A stretch of 58,448 nucleotides of DNA from JBBAAP01 sp043808305 (GCA_043808305.1 JAZDFB010000111.1:1-58448), one strand, 5' to 3'. Positions 24,752-33,983 are shown, numbered from the stretch's first letter. Numbers and translations are program-made. The notes: generated from the letters alone by a model not told the origin.

Positions 24752-25861
24752 ATGAACAATAAAGTAGTTGTGGCGATGAGTGGCGGGGTGGATTCCAGCG
24801 TAGCCGCTTACCTCCTCAAAGAGCAGGGCTACGATGTAACCGGATTGTTTATGAGCTTGGGCACCTGCCTGGAGAAGATGGCGCCCAAGCGCAAGGCCTG
24901 TTGCAGTATTTTTGACGCCCAGGACGCCCGCAAGGTGGCTGATAAACTGGATATCAAATTCTCTATACTGGACTTCAAGAAGGATTTTGAGGAGTTAATC
25001 AGGTATTTTGTGGAGGAATACGACCGTGGACGCACGCCCAACCCGTGCATCCGGTGCAACCAGTTACTCAAATTCGGCAAGCTGATGGAGTACGCCGATA
25101 AGTTGGGTGCGGAGTATATTGCTACCGGCCATTATGCGAGGATTGAATGCTCCCCCTCACCTATCCTCTCACCTCAGGGGAGAGGGAAGGGTGAGGGGCG
25201 CTACATACTGCGTAAAGGGGTGGATGCAAGCAAGGACCAGTCGTATGTGTTGTTTGCGCTGACTCAGGCGCAGTTATCCCGAGTGATGTTCCCGATAGGC
25301 GGCCTGACCAAGGCTGAGGTGCGTAAGTTAGCCCATAAAATTGATTTACCGGTCAAGGATAAGCCGGAAAGCCAGGACGTATGCTTTGTGCCGACATCCG
25401 GTTACGAGACACTGCTCCGCCAGCGCATACCGGAGCGCATCAGACCGGGTGATATTGTTGATACGGCAGGTAAGGTCGTAGGCAGGCATAAAGGTTACCA
25501 ACTTTATACTATCGGCCAGCGGCGAGGGTTGAAAGTAGCGCTGGGCAAGCCGGCTTACGTAACCAAAATTGATTTCAAGACAAATACAGTTACGCTCGGC
25601 GATAAAGCGGATGTGCTGTCGGATAAGTTTGCGGCAAGTAATGTCAATTGGGTGAGCATAGCTGATCCGGGTAGAGATAAATTACTTGAAGCAGATGTGA
25701 AAATAAGGTATTTACATAAGCAGGCAAAAGCTCGGATTAAAGTAATAACGCCCAGCCAGGCAGAGATAAAGTTTAAGGAACCTCAGCCGGCCATAACCCC
25801 GGGCCAGGCTGCGGTCTTTTATAAAGATGATATAGTATTGGGCGGGGGCTGGATAGAATAG
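24752..25861 (+). CDS. mnmA: tRNA-specific 2-thiouridylase MnmA
   Basis: Cytoplasmic enzyme that thiolates U34 of tRNA Lys, Glu and Gln using ATP and sulfur relayed from a carrier. The PP-loop 'AMSGGVDSSVAAY' (8-20) binds ATP. The two catalytic cysteines are C99 in 'NPCIRCN' and C211 in 'SQDVCF'. 'ATGHYAR' (124-130) and 'SKDQSYVL' (160-167) are conserved. The 369-residue length is close to normal. Residues about 134-149 (PSPILSPQGRGKGEG) are not family sequence: they translate a hairpin repeat (25152-25198) inserted between 'ARIE' and 'RYILRKG'. The ATG has no Shine-Dalgarno; TTGCAC-N16-TATAAC (24712-24739) gives a near-leaderless start. Confidence 0.96.
   Translation: MNNKVVVAMSGGVDSSVAAYLLKEQGYDVTGLFMSLGTCLEKMAPKRKACCSIFDAQDARKVADKLDIKFSILDFKKDFEELIRYFVEEYDRGRTPNPCIRCNQLLKFGKLMEYADKLGAEYIATGHYARIECSPSPILSPQGRGKGEGRYILRKGVDASKDQSYVLFALTQAQLSRVMFPIGGLTKAEVRKLAHKIDLPVKDKPESQDVCFVPTSGYETLLRQRIPERIRPGDIVDTAGKVVGRHKGYQLYTIGQRRGLKVALGKPAYVTKIDFKTNTVTLGDKADVLSDKFAASNVNWVSIADPGRDKLLEADVKIRYLHKQAKARIKVITPSQAEIKFKEPQPAITPGQAAVFYKDDIVLGGGWIE
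25152..25198 (+). repeat. Hairpin repeat inserted in frame in mnmA
   Basis: CCCCTCACC (25153-25161) pairs with GGTGAGGGG (25190-25198), and CCTCTC (25165-25170) with GAGAGG (25180-25185). The element is GC-rich, near palindromic, and encodes only low-complexity sequence. Similar CCCTCACC..GGTGAGGG hairpins are widespread in environmental genomes. Confidence 0.8.
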
Positions 25862-25896
25862 GATATAGTGTGGCAGTTTGTGGTGAATAACAAAGG

Positions 25897-25977
25897 AATA
25901 TCCCGCTAAAGCGGGATCTAAGAACCTATAACGCCATTCCCCGACTTATTGTCAGGGAATTGCTAACAGGTTCTACG
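25897..25977. repeat. Nested palindrome between mnmA and galT
   Basis: A TCCCGC-TAAA-GCGGGA hairpin is followed by a nested structure: AGAACCT..AGGTTCT outside and ATTCCC..GGGAAT inside, with the ATAACGC / GCTAAC loop edges of the dispersed family. It ends just before the galT ribosome binding site. Confidence 0.65.
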
Positions 25978-25988
25978 AGGAGGTTGTC

Positions 25989-26984
25989 ATGAGTGAGCTA
26001 AGACAGAATCTGATTTCGCGCGACTGGGTTATCATTGCCACGGAGCGGGCCAAGCGGCCGGAGGAATTCATTAAGCACAAAGACGTTAAGCCTTTGCCGG
26101 AATTCAGCGAGAAATGCCCGTTTTGTCCGGGGTCGGAAGACAAGACCCCGCCGGAAACGTTCAGGATCGGCGGCGCCGGCAAGAATTGGCAAGTCCGGGT
26201 AGTCTATAATAAGTTTGCGGCGCTGACGCCCGAAGGCGAGCGAACCCGGAAGATGAACGGAATTTACCGCTCCATGACCGGGGTGGGAATTCACGAAGTA
26301 ATAGTAGAACACCCCAAACACAATGCCGTAACGGCCTTGATGACCGATGATGAGGTAGCTAATATCATCCGCACTTATAAGGAACGTTATTTGGCCGTCC
26401 AGAAAGATAAGCGTGTAGAGTCTATTGTTATATTTAAGAACCACGGGGCCGGAGCCGGCACATCGCTGGAGCATCCGCACTCGCAGTTAGTTGCCACTCC
26501 GATTGTGCCGCCTCAGGTTAGGCATCGTATGGATGAAGCCATAAACTACTTTGACGACACCGGCGAGTGCATATTCTGCCATACGCTTAGCGAGGAGCTT
26601 AAAGCCAAGGAACGGATTATTCTTGAAACGGAAAGTTTTGTTGCCTTAGTGCCGTATGCGGCGCTTTCTCCGTTTCATATATGGATTTTCCCTCGGCGGC
26701 ATATGTCCTCATTTGCGGAGATTAACGATGCTGAAATAAAGGACCTGGCCGTAAATCTCAAAACAACGCTGGCCAAGTTATACCGTGGTTTGGATAATCC
26801 TGATTTCAACTATTCCATTCGTTCTATCCCGACCGAGGAGAAAGGAAGTGATTATTTTCATTGGTATATCAGCCTGGTGCCGCGGGTCAGTCAGACAGCC
26901 GGTTTTGAGTTAGGGTCAGGGATGTTTATCAACGTCGCTTTGCCCGAGGCCAGCGCTAAATTTCTTAGAGAGGTTAAGTTGTAA
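25989..26984 (+). CDS. galT: Galactose-1-phosphate uridylyltransferase
   Basis: 331 residues, the family's usual length. It exchanges UMP between UDP-glucose and galactose-1-phosphate, the second Leloir-pathway step. The catalytic 'EHPHSQ' (161-166) contains H164, which forms the uridylyl intermediate. 'CPFCPG' (43-48) supplies zinc-binding cysteines and 'NHGAGAGTSLEHPHSQ' is the full signature. 'HIWIFPRRH' lies in the C-terminal half. A strong ribosome binding site (GAGGAGG) precedes the ATG. A galactokinase-like GHMP kinase lies 10 kb away, so galactose or a related sugar may be processed. It converges with the permease gene, 3 bases apart. Confidence 0.93.
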   Translation: MSELRQNLISRDWVIIATERAKRPEEFIKHKDVKPLPEFSEKCPFCPGSEDKTPPETFRIGGAGKNWQVRVVYNKFAALTPEGERTRKMNGIYRSMTGVGIHEVIVEHPKHNAVTALMTDDEVANIIRTYKERYLAVQKDKRVESIVIFKNHGAGAGTSLEHPHSQLVATPIVPPQVRHRMDEAINYFDDTGECIFCHTLSEELKAKERIILETESFVALVPYAALSPFHIWIFPRRHMSSFAEINDAEIKDLAVNLKTTLAKLYRGLDNPDFNYSIRSIPTEEKGSDYFHWYISLVPRVSQTAGFELGSGMFINVALPEASAKFLREVKL

Positions 26985-26987
26985 ATT

Positions 26988-28238
26988 TTACTTGCGCATA
27001 AAAGTGATATACAGCCAGAATATTCCAAATGAACTGGCCAGAACGGTTAGAACGATAGGTATCAAGTAACGGTAAACTCTGGACAGGGTCGAGCCGTAAT
27101 ACTGATTAGTAAGTATCAGGCATAGGTGCAGGGGGGAAAGCATTACGCCGCTGAATCCGGATACGTAAGCCAGCATCATATAAGGCATCATGGACGTTCC
27201 AGTAGGAAGGATGCTGGAGAAAAGAATCGGGAACGTCACGCCGACAAACGCCATAGTCATTCCGGTCAACAAACCGACTATAAACGGCATAAACACGATT
27301 GACAGCAGGACTATAAACATAGGGATGTTCCCGCTGCCTTGATGGAAGAAGTGCGATAGGTCGTTGGTCAGCGTGCTGGCCTGAAGGATACCGGTGAAGG
27401 CTAATATGCTTAAGACGATTATCATCATTTGGTAAACATGCTTCTTCATAAATATAATTTTCAATATTGCCACCAGCGATAACTGCCTGAATATCAGGAT
27501 GTTGATAATCACCCATGACAGCCCGGCCAGCAGGCATATGAGCATGGGTAACCGGAATAGGAACAGGGCGATGATGATGATAATAGGCAGAATCAGGTAA
27601 ATCATCTTAAAGAACTGTTTGATATGGGTTGGTTGATTATTCTCCGAAGGCGGTGTTTTTATGTTTGGAAAAACAAAAATGATGCCGGTGATTATCGATA
27701 CAACGGTCATAGGGGATTGATATAAAGCCATGGTATAGAGGTCTATTTTATAAAGGCCGGCCGCCAGGACCAGTCCGGGATAGAGCGGCCAGAAGTATTC
27801 CCAGATATGGCGGAACCAGTAGTTTATCAGAGTTTTCTTATGGGCCGGCACGAATTCCTCGGCCACATTATCCAGGAGCGGGGCGGAGAATAGGGCGCCT
27901 CCGGGCATAGGAAGAAGCCCGATTAATGCCGGCAGGATAGTGTATGTGTGTTTGTGCATGCCGAATGTGGCAATGATTAGCTGGCTCAGGGCGGTTAATT
28001 GGCCCGAAGCCTGGAGCAGTTCCGACAATATCAGGATGATGCCGACTATGGCGGCCAGTGAAAGAGTTTCCTGGCTGATAACCGTTCCCAGTGCGGCCCG
28101 GCCGATTTGTGATAATTCCAGATTGAATCCGACGCCCAGGACCAACCCGGTAATGAGAATGGCAATGCTGAATGGTATCTTAAGCCTCAGGAATAGGATA
28201 ATCAGCAGGAATATTAAACAGATTTTGATGATAACCAT
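26988..28238 (-). CDS. DUF401-family integral membrane protein (permease-like)
   Basis: 416 residues with about ten hydrophobic segments across the length. The 'LIGLLPMPGGALFSAPLLDN' motif (about 108-127) and 'MPFIVGLLTGMTMAFVGVTFPIL' are typical of DUF401 proteins, which resemble GntP/citrate-type permeases. It is probably an inner-membrane transporter of unknown substrate. It stands alone on the minus strand, tail-to-tail with galT, so its transcript ends in a gap of only 3 bases. Confidence 0.8.
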   Translation of the reverse strand: MVIIKICLIFLLIILFLRLKIPFSIAILITGLVLGVGFNLELSQIGRAALGTVISQETLSLAAIVGIILILSELLQASGQLTALSQLIIATFGMHKHTYTILPALIGLLPMPGGALFSAPLLDNVAEEFVPAHKKTLINYWFRHIWEYFWPLYPGLVLAAGLYKIDLYTMALYQSPMTVVSIITGIIFVFPNIKTPPSENNQPTHIKQFFKMIYLILPIIIIIALFLFRLPMLICLLAGLSWVIINILIFRQLSLVAILKIIFMKKHVYQMMIIVLSILAFTGILQASTLTNDLSHFFHQGSGNIPMFIVLLSIVFMPFIVGLLTGMTMAFVGVTFPILFSSILPTGTSMMPYMMLAYVSGFSGVMLSPLHLCLILTNQYYGSTLSRVYRYLIPIVLTVLASSFGIFWLYITFMRK

Positions 28239-28333
28239 ATAATAAGAAAAAGGATTAAACAGATTGAATAATGATTGTCAAGGCATATCCATATTTCTAT
28301 TAGTGACTGAATTCACATTGTATATTGCTTATC

Positions 28334-28360
28334 TTGACAGGGTTTTAGGAATATTATAAT
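28334..28360 (+). promoter_or_regulatory. Promoter of the Fe-S oxidoreductase gene
   Basis: TTGACA (28334-28339) and TATAAT (28355-28360) are both perfect consensus hexamers, but the spacer is only 15 bases. The ATG at 28401 is preceded by GGAAAGGA. Confidence 0.5.
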
Positions 28361-28400
28361 TTGCGCAAAAATAACGCTTTAGCTTGGAAAGGATTGAGCC

Positions 28401-28787
28401 ATGACAGAAGCATCACGAGTAATTTACTGGAATATAACCAAGATAATGGTTGGCATTCAATACACGTTATTAGCGGCCGCGGTGACTGTATTTATGGTTG
28501 GAATTTTCTGGCGTATCAGGCTGTGGCGGCTGGGTGATAAGGAAAATCGGTTTGATAACCTGTTAACGCGTTTCTGGCGGCTTATCGGCTACGCCGGGTT
28601 TCAGTACCGGATACTTAAAAGGCCATATCAGGGATTGATGCATTCGGGCATTATCTATATGCTGGGGATTCTTTATATCGGGACGCTGTTAGTCCTGATT
28701 CAGGCCGACCTGGGAATAATATTTCTTAAAGGTACTTTTTACATTTGGTTCTCGGAGTGCTGGATACAGCCGGGTTGGGATTGTTGA
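28401..28787 (+). CDS. Fe-S oxidoreductase, N-terminal membrane part (frame 1 of a disrupted gene)
   Basis: 128 residues with two membrane helices (about 15-35 and 80-103), matching the start of the cytochrome-b/NarI-like membrane domain that precedes the iron-sulfur part in HdrD/DsrK-like menaquinol or heterodisulfide-type oxidoreductases. The good match ends at 'FLKGTF'; the last 14 residues (from 'YIWFSECW') are out-of-frame. The correct continuation, 'LHLVLGVLDTAGLGLLIGLL', is in the -1 frame starting at 28739. One extra T in the run ACTTTTTA (28734-28740), or a ribosomal slip there, would join this to the next ORF. Confidence 0.75.
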   Translation: MTEASRVIYWNITKIMVGIQYTLLAAAVTVFMVGIFWRIRLWRLGDKENRFDNLLTRFWRLIGYAGFQYRILKRPYQGLMHSGIIYMLGILYIGTLLVLIQADLGIIFLKGTFYIWFSECWIQPGWDC

Positions 28788-30433
28788 TTGGATTGTTGAT
28801 GGCCTTATTCCGGAGGTATGTTCTCCGTCCGCCGGAACTTTGGGCCGGCAACGCCGTGCAGAAATTTGACGACTTATTTGTCATATTGTTGCTGTTAATC
28901 ATTACAATTACCGGTTTTATCTTGGAAGGATTCCGGATGGGCGTAACCGAGATTCATGATGGCGCATGGTTCCGTTTTTGGTCGCCGGTGGGATTAATTT
29001 CCGGCCATCTTTTAGGTAAGCTAGATTTGCTTAAGGACGCTTCGTTACTGCATCGCACTTTTTGGCTGACACATGCCGCGCTGGTTATGTTGCTGATAGG
29101 CTACTTGCCATATTCCAAACTATTCCATATTTTTGCTTCTCCGGCGAATATTTTCTTCAGTAAGTTGACACCGAAAGGACAGTTGAAGCACATAGATTTG
29201 GAAAATACCGAGAAGTTTGGCGTGGCCAAGATTAATGATTTTTCATGGAAGCATCTTCTTGACCTTGATGCCTGTACCCGTTGCGGACGCTGTGATACGG
29301 GATGCCCGACTAACCTTAGCGAGAAACCCTTAAAGCCCAAGAAACTTGTGCTGGATCTCAAAGAGGAATTAAACAGGCAAGTCAGCATGATGGGGTCAAA
29401 GATTACCAAAGAACCTCAGCCCATACTTGACAAAGTCGTGACAGCGGACGAAATCTGGGCATGCACCACCTGCCATTATTGCCAATCCAATTGCCCGGTT
29501 TTCATAGAACATACCGATAAAGTGGTCGAGCTCAGGCGCAACCTGGTTCTGGCCGAGAGTAATTTCCCGGCAGAACTTAAGTCTATGTATAAAAATATGG
29601 AAGTCAACGGTAACCCCTGGCCGGTGGGTTGGGAAAAGAGGAGCGACTGGTGCAAGGGTTTAGATGTAAAGATACTCAATGAAGGAGAAAAATGCGACGT
29701 TTTGCTCTGGGTCGGCTGCGCCGGTGCGACAGACGACCGCAATACCAAAGTAGCTGTTGCGCTGGTAAAACTGCTCAAGGCGGCCGGAGTTGATTTTGCG
29801 ATTCTGGGCAATGCCGAGAAATGCTGCGGAGACCCGGCCCGGCAATCCGGTAATGAATACCTTTACCAGATGCGGGCCATGGAGAATATCGAGACTCTTA
29901 AAGGCTATAAGTTCAATCGGATTCTGACCTATTGCCCTCATTGTTATCACACTATTAAGAATGAATATCCCCAGCTTGATAAGTCATTCGGCAGAATAAA
30001 TATCATCCATCACAGCCAGCTTATTCTTGATTTAGTCCATAACGGGCAATTAAAGCTCAAAACCGGCGGGGCGGAGCAGGCCGTATATCATGACTCTTGC
30101 TATCTGGGCAGATACAATGGTATTTATGAACAGCCGCGTCAGGTGCTGGTTTCGGTCGGAGTAAGTCTGAAAGAGATGCCGCGCCGAAAAGAAGGCAGTT
30201 TTTGCTGCGGCGCCGGCGGTGGCCGGATGTGGATGGAAGAAAAATTGGGTAAGCGGATAAACCAGATCAGGGCGAAAGAAGCTATAGATTCCGTTGGCAA
30301 AGGTATTATTGCGACGGCCTGCCCGTATTGCCTGACTATGCTGGGTGATGGCGTAAAAGAATTAAATGCCGAATCAAGTGCCGGAAATACCCGGGTCCTT
30401 GATATTGCTGAGATTCTGGTTGACAAGGTTTAG
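28745..30433 (+). CDS. HdrD/DsrK-like Fe-S oxidoreductase, main part (frame 2 of a disrupted gene)
   Basis: 562 residues as an open frame from a TTG with no ribosome binding site. It is really the rest of the gene begun at 28401; the joined protein would be about 675-680 residues. Further membrane helices come first. Two [4Fe-4S] motifs follow, 'CTRCGRCDTGCPT' and 'CTTCHYCQSNCPV', then two CCG domains ('CGDPARQ..' after 'EKCC', and 'FCCGAGGGRMW'), which bind the catalytic cluster in heterodisulfide reductase relatives. It probably passes electrons between the quinone pool and a cytoplasmic thiol/disulfide or low-potential partner, and could support redox needs of the corrinoid system (inference). 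Its 3' end overlaps the opposing ligase gene by 60 bases. Confidence 0.8.
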   Translation: MVLGVLDTAGLGLLIGLLMALFRRYVLRPPELWAGNAVQKFDDLFVILLLLIITITGFILEGFRMGVTEIHDGAWFRFWSPVGLISGHLLGKLDLLKDASLLHRTFWLTHAALVMLLIGYLPYSKLFHIFASPANIFFSKLTPKGQLKHIDLENTEKFGVAKINDFSWKHLLDLDACTRCGRCDTGCPTNLSEKPLKPKKLVLDLKEELNRQVSMMGSKITKEPQPILDKVVTADEIWACTTCHYCQSNCPVFIEHTDKVVELRRNLVLAESNFPAELKSMYKNMEVNGNPWPVGWEKRSDWCKGLDVKILNEGEKCDVLLWVGCAGATDDRNTKVAVALVKLLKAAGVDFAILGNAEKCCGDPARQSGNEYLYQMRAMENIETLKGYKFNRILTYCPHCYHTIKNEYPQLDKSFGRINIIHHSQLILDLVHNGQLKLKTGGAEQAVYHDSCYLGRYNGIYEQPRQVLVSVGVSLKEMPRRKEGSFCCGAGGGRMWMEEKLGKRINQIRAKEAIDSVGKGIIATACPYCLTMLGDGVKELNAESSAGNTRVLDIAEILVDKV

Positions 30434-31717
30434 CGCAACCATCATCAGCCCGGTTAAAAACCAAAACGGAATCATTATCCGGACAGTATAGAAATTAGCA
30501 ACGGCAAATCCTTGGACTAACAGAGCCGCCAGTGCGGCGGTGTATCCGATAGCCAGGGTCCTAAAATAGTAAAGCATTTCATTAGACTCGCGGTTTTCCG
30601 GGATATTTTTTAACTGCGGGTATGTTGCCGGTCCGATATGGCGCAATAGTTTAACACTTAGGTAAATGCGTATTATCAGCCAGATGAACAATCCTAACCC
30701 AATGACGCCCATATAAAGCAGGTCCGTGACATATTGGTTATCAGTCCAGCTTAAGGGTACTGAACCCTGACCTAGTCCTAACAAAGGATTGTCGGAAATT
30801 TTTGGAATAGATGCTTCCCATGCGGCGATTCTGGACTCCCATGACGGGTTAGCCACGGTTTTTTTTGACCAAACACCCTGAATAGAAAAAGTTGCTTCCT
30901 GAACGCTGGCTGGCAGCAGATAAATCATTGCGAACAAAAGCAATGCCGGCAACGAAAGCAAATAAAGCTTTTTGGACAGGAATGGAAATACAATAAGCCC
31001 TGATAACAGACCGACGTATGAGGCGCGAGAGCGGGTGAATGCGACCGCATAAACTGAAATTAGCAAAAGCGGCAGCAGAAAAACATATGATTGCCAGCGC
31101 GGATAGTGAAGAATAAGAGCCATTACCAAAAAGGTTATAATCAATAGAAACCCGCCAAGGAGGGCAATCTGGTCGCGGCGGAATGGACCTGACGTTCTTG
31201 CGGTCGGGTCAAGATAATAATCTAAAATTCCCCATACCGCTACTATTGCAGCCAGAATAAAGAGCAGTGCAGTATTAAATCTGAAGTGTTTGTATGTTTG
31301 GATATTTGCGATAACCATAAAGAAAATCAAAAAGTACTGGATTCTTTTTAAAGTAAAGAAAAACCCGGCGGTTGGCGTAGTTGTTCCCTTGAACACACCC
31401 CAAATCGTGGAAATAATCATTAATGCGGAAAAAATAATAATCAGCGTATTGATGGGGTTATAAGGTATTTTAATGGGCTTACGTTTGGCAACCAATCCGA
31501 TAAACCAGCCTAAAGCGACGATTACAATGAAAATATCTTCAGCCCTGATCTCGATAGGCCGGCTTAATCCAATGCCGGTTTCTGCCAAACCCACCGGAAT
31601 TTCCGGAATAAATAACGTGCCCAATATGATAAAGAATAGCCCGGTTCTGGGGATGAAGAATATAAGCAAACCGATAGCTAACCCGGCAGCAACAACATAA
31701 ATCGGTGGCATATTCAT
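30374..31717 (-). CDS. O-antigen ligase / polymerase family membrane protein (Wzy_C-like)
   Basis: 447 residues with about 10-12 hydrophobic helices. A long extracytoplasmic loop in the C-terminal half contains 'SRIAAWEASIPKISDNPLLGLGQGSVP', the usual signature area of the O-antigen ligase (WaaL/Wzy_C) superfamily. It would join or polymerise glycans on the outer side of the inner membrane. It overlaps the ATP-grasp stop by four bases (ATGA) and is the last of a radical SAM - ATP-grasp - ligase operon. Its last 60 bases overlap the end of the opposing Fe-S oxidoreductase gene. Confidence 0.8.
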   Translation of the reverse strand: MNMPPIYVVAAGLAIGLLIFFIPRTGLFFIILGTLFIPEIPVGLAETGIGLSRPIEIRAEDIFIVIVALGWFIGLVAKRKPIKIPYNPINTLIIIFSALMIISTIWGVFKGTTTPTAGFFFTLKRIQYFLIFFMVIANIQTYKHFRFNTALLFILAAIVAVWGILDYYLDPTARTSGPFRRDQIALLGGFLLIITFLVMALILHYPRWQSYVFLLPLLLISVYAVAFTRSRASYVGLLSGLIVFPFLSKKLYLLSLPALLLFAMIYLLPASVQEATFSIQGVWSKKTVANPSWESRIAAWEASIPKISDNPLLGLGQGSVPLSWTDNQYVTDLLYMGVIGLGLFIWLIIRIYLSVKLLRHIGPATYPQLKNIPENRESNEMLYYFRTLAIGYTAALAALLVQGFAVANFYTVRIMIPFWFLTGLMMVALNLVNQNLSNIKDPGISGT

Positions 31718-32883
31718 AAATGATTTATTAAGTATCTAAAAAAAGGCCTTGGGTCAGACCAATCTAACAATCCTTCTTTAATATTAGTATCAAAGAAATT
31801 AGTTATGAAATCATGTGCTGATTTTATATTGCCTTTTTTTAATCTGCCATATAAAGATATTAAGTCTAATAGGGTAAACCTAACTTTAACACCAACTTGA
31901 TATTTTAATACTGGTTGTAAGATTTTGCCTGAAACACACTGGCAGAGTAAATAAGGGAAATTAACTCCTGAAAAAATAGCCAGCGGCAAAGAGCCCCAAA
32001 AACGGGGATTGATTTCCATCAGTTTATATGTATTATCCCGCTTATCCTTTTTAAATTCTACCATAGCGATACCCTGCCAGTTGATAGCCCGTAACAGTTT
32101 TATGCCTGATTCTACCAATACGGGGTCATAGATACTCTCGCAGAGAACGCTGGGGCCGCCGCTGGGGGGGTATTCCCTTATACGCTTATGACAGAAAATA
32201 GCTTTAACTTCACTATTTTTATCCAGAAGGGCAGAAAAACCATAGCCGTCGCCTTCTATATATTCTTGTATTAGTGGAAATTCTTTAATTTGGTGGATCT
32301 CTTGATATGTTTTTTCCAAGTGTTCCGGTTTTCTTACGATAGCATATCTTTTCTCTGGTGGCAGGTATAACCCTTCGTCATTAGTAATTTTTATTACTAT
32401 CGGGAATAGTAACTCGTTTTTAAGGCGAGATAACTCGGAAGTACTTGATAATCTTTGGGTTTTTGGAATAGGAACCCCAAACTTTTGAGCTAAATCTAAT
32501 AATTTGCTTTTATTATTAGCCGTTTTAATTTTATCTATATTTGCATAAGGAACCGCAATACCTTCTTTTTCAAATATTGCCCTGTTCTTAACAACAGCCA
32601 GAACCATATTTATTGAAACAGGTAGAATAATATCGTGTCCTTTTGCATATGCTAATAATTTTATCAGGCATTTATCTTCGGTTTCTAATGATGGAATAAT
32701 AAATGTATTTGAGACATATTTGGAATAAAAACCAATTGGTGTTTTTAATGCAAAAGGTTCTTGTTCAACTGCTGTAATTTTAGCTCCGGTACGACCTAAA
32801 GCGCGGATTATGGCCAGCGTAATACGGTTATTCGCATCAGTTACCAAAACTTTTAACCCATTAAATATATTATTATTTGTCAT
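31714..32883 (-). CDS. ATP-grasp protein (carbamoyl-phosphate synthase-like)
   Basis: 389 residues. The Rossmann-like N-domain begins 'LKVLVTDANNR' (10-20). The ATP-grasp region has 'FPIVIKITNDEGLYL', 'IQEYIEGDGYGFSALLDKN' and 'MVEFKKD..YKLMEINPRFWGSLPLA', with the metal-binding glutamate and asparagine. It should ligate a carboxylate to an amine or similar acceptor with ATP. Relatives are common in surface-polysaccharide loci, which fits the ligase gene next to it. A short in-frame copy of its N-terminal motif exists at 33984-34082. Confidence 0.85.
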   Translation of the reverse strand: MTNNNIFNGLKVLVTDANNRITLAIIRALGRTGAKITAVEQEPFALKTPIGFYSKYVSNTFIIPSLETEDKCLIKLLAYAKGHDIILPVSINMVLAVVKNRAIFEKEGIAVPYANIDKIKTANNKSKLLDLAQKFGVPIPKTQRLSSTSELSRLKNELLFPIVIKITNDEGLYLPPEKRYAIVRKPEHLEKTYQEIHQIKEFPLIQEYIEGDGYGFSALLDKNSEVKAIFCHKRIREYPPSGGPSVLCESIYDPVLVESGIKLLRAINWQGIAMVEFKKDKRDNTYKLMEINPRFWGSLPLAIFSGVNFPYLLCQCVSGKILQPVLKYQVGVKVRFTLLDLISLYGRLKKGNIKSAHDFITNFFDTNIKEGLLDWSDPRPFFRYLINHL

Positions 32884-32935
32884 GCCTTACAATGGTTCTT
32901 TTAAAAAGAAAAACATAACCATAGTTAGAGTATTT

Positions 32936-33940
32936 CTAACGAGACAAATACTGGTGCCGAAACCAGAAATTAGGTGTTTCGCGCCAGTAGTTACAATCCC
33001 GACAGAGAGGTATCTTATTATAATCAGCGGAGAGATGGTACTTCCGATATTGTTTGATTTTATCACTTTGCCATATTTCTGATAGTGTTTGTTTGGAAAT
33101 ATTGCCAATAATCTCTTCATTATTCCAATCTATACAACAAATAGAGACCCCCCCATCCCAATTTATGGAAGGTGCAAACCAGAGTGAATGGCACGGATAC
33201 CGTTTCCTTAAGGTTTCATTTTTAAGTATCGTATTATTTTCCGCGCCTCCCCAAGTAAGAAAGTCAGGGATAGATAATTCCACAGGATAATCTCGCCATT
33301 TATTGATAAACTCTGGAATCTCGTTAACTGTTTCATCCATTTTAATAATTTGTAAAGTTACGACTGGTTTTTTTGAATGAAGTTCACTTTTAAGTTGCAA
33401 GAACTTTTTGATGTTTTTTTCAGCTATATCTAAACTGCCTCCTCTAATTCTTTGGTATGTCTCCGGTTTGGCTGCCCCCACGCTGATATGAAGTTGGTCA
33501 AGTTGTGCATTAATTAATGCTTCCCCGATTTTAGAAGTAAGTAAGAGGCCATTAGTAGAAATATAGGTGCTATTTTGAGGATGTGCCTTCTTAATGCGAT
33601 GAACCATCTCTACAATATTATTATGGAGTAACGGTTCGCCATCCTTATGTAATACGAAGTGTCTTGGACCGTACTTCCTGCTTTCGGCAACAACTTTTTC
33701 AAACAACTCCATCTTCAAGTAACCTATTGGTCGCTGACTTTTATCACGCGGGCACATCTGGCATTTCAAATTACAAGCATTGGTGGGTTCCAGATTAAAT
33801 GTTTTAGGATATTCATAATCAATTAAGCGCTGAATAGCAATTTTATAGAAGGGTTTTATCAAAGAGTTGTATTTAATGAATCGTTTAATCTTTATACCAA
33901 GTGAAGTTTGTCGGGATAGTTGGAATAAGTAATTTAACAT
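32936..33940 (-). CDS. Radical SAM protein with SPASM-like C-terminus
   Basis: 334 residues. C56, C60 and C63 in 'NACNLKCQMC' form the CxxxCxxC motif that binds the radical-SAM [4Fe-4S] cluster. The C-terminal third has extra cysteines ('YPCHSLW', 'SICCIDW', 'LCRDCNYW'), as in SPASM proteins that carry auxiliary clusters. The substrate is unknown. It is followed after 52 bases by the ATP-grasp gene, so it probably acts on the same molecule, perhaps a sugar or peptide for the cell surface. The first 40 residues are basic and helical and may attach to the membrane. Confidence 0.88.
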   Translation of the reverse strand: MLNYLFQLSRQTSLGIKIKRFIKYNSLIKPFYKIAIQRLIDYEYPKTFNLEPTNACNLKCQMCPRDKSQRPIGYLKMELFEKVVAESRKYGPRHFVLHKDGEPLLHNNIVEMVHRIKKAHPQNSTYISTNGLLLTSKIGEALINAQLDQLHISVGAAKPETYQRIRGGSLDIAEKNIKKFLQLKSELHSKKPVVTLQIIKMDETVNEIPEFINKWRDYPVELSIPDFLTWGGAENNTILKNETLRKRYPCHSLWFAPSINWDGGVSICCIDWNNEEIIGNISKQTLSEIWQSDKIKQYRKYHLSADYNKIPLCRDCNYWRETPNFWFRHQYLSR

Positions 33941-33983
33941 TTTATATGCCAGTAATCTGTTTTCATATTGGCTTTAATATTTT

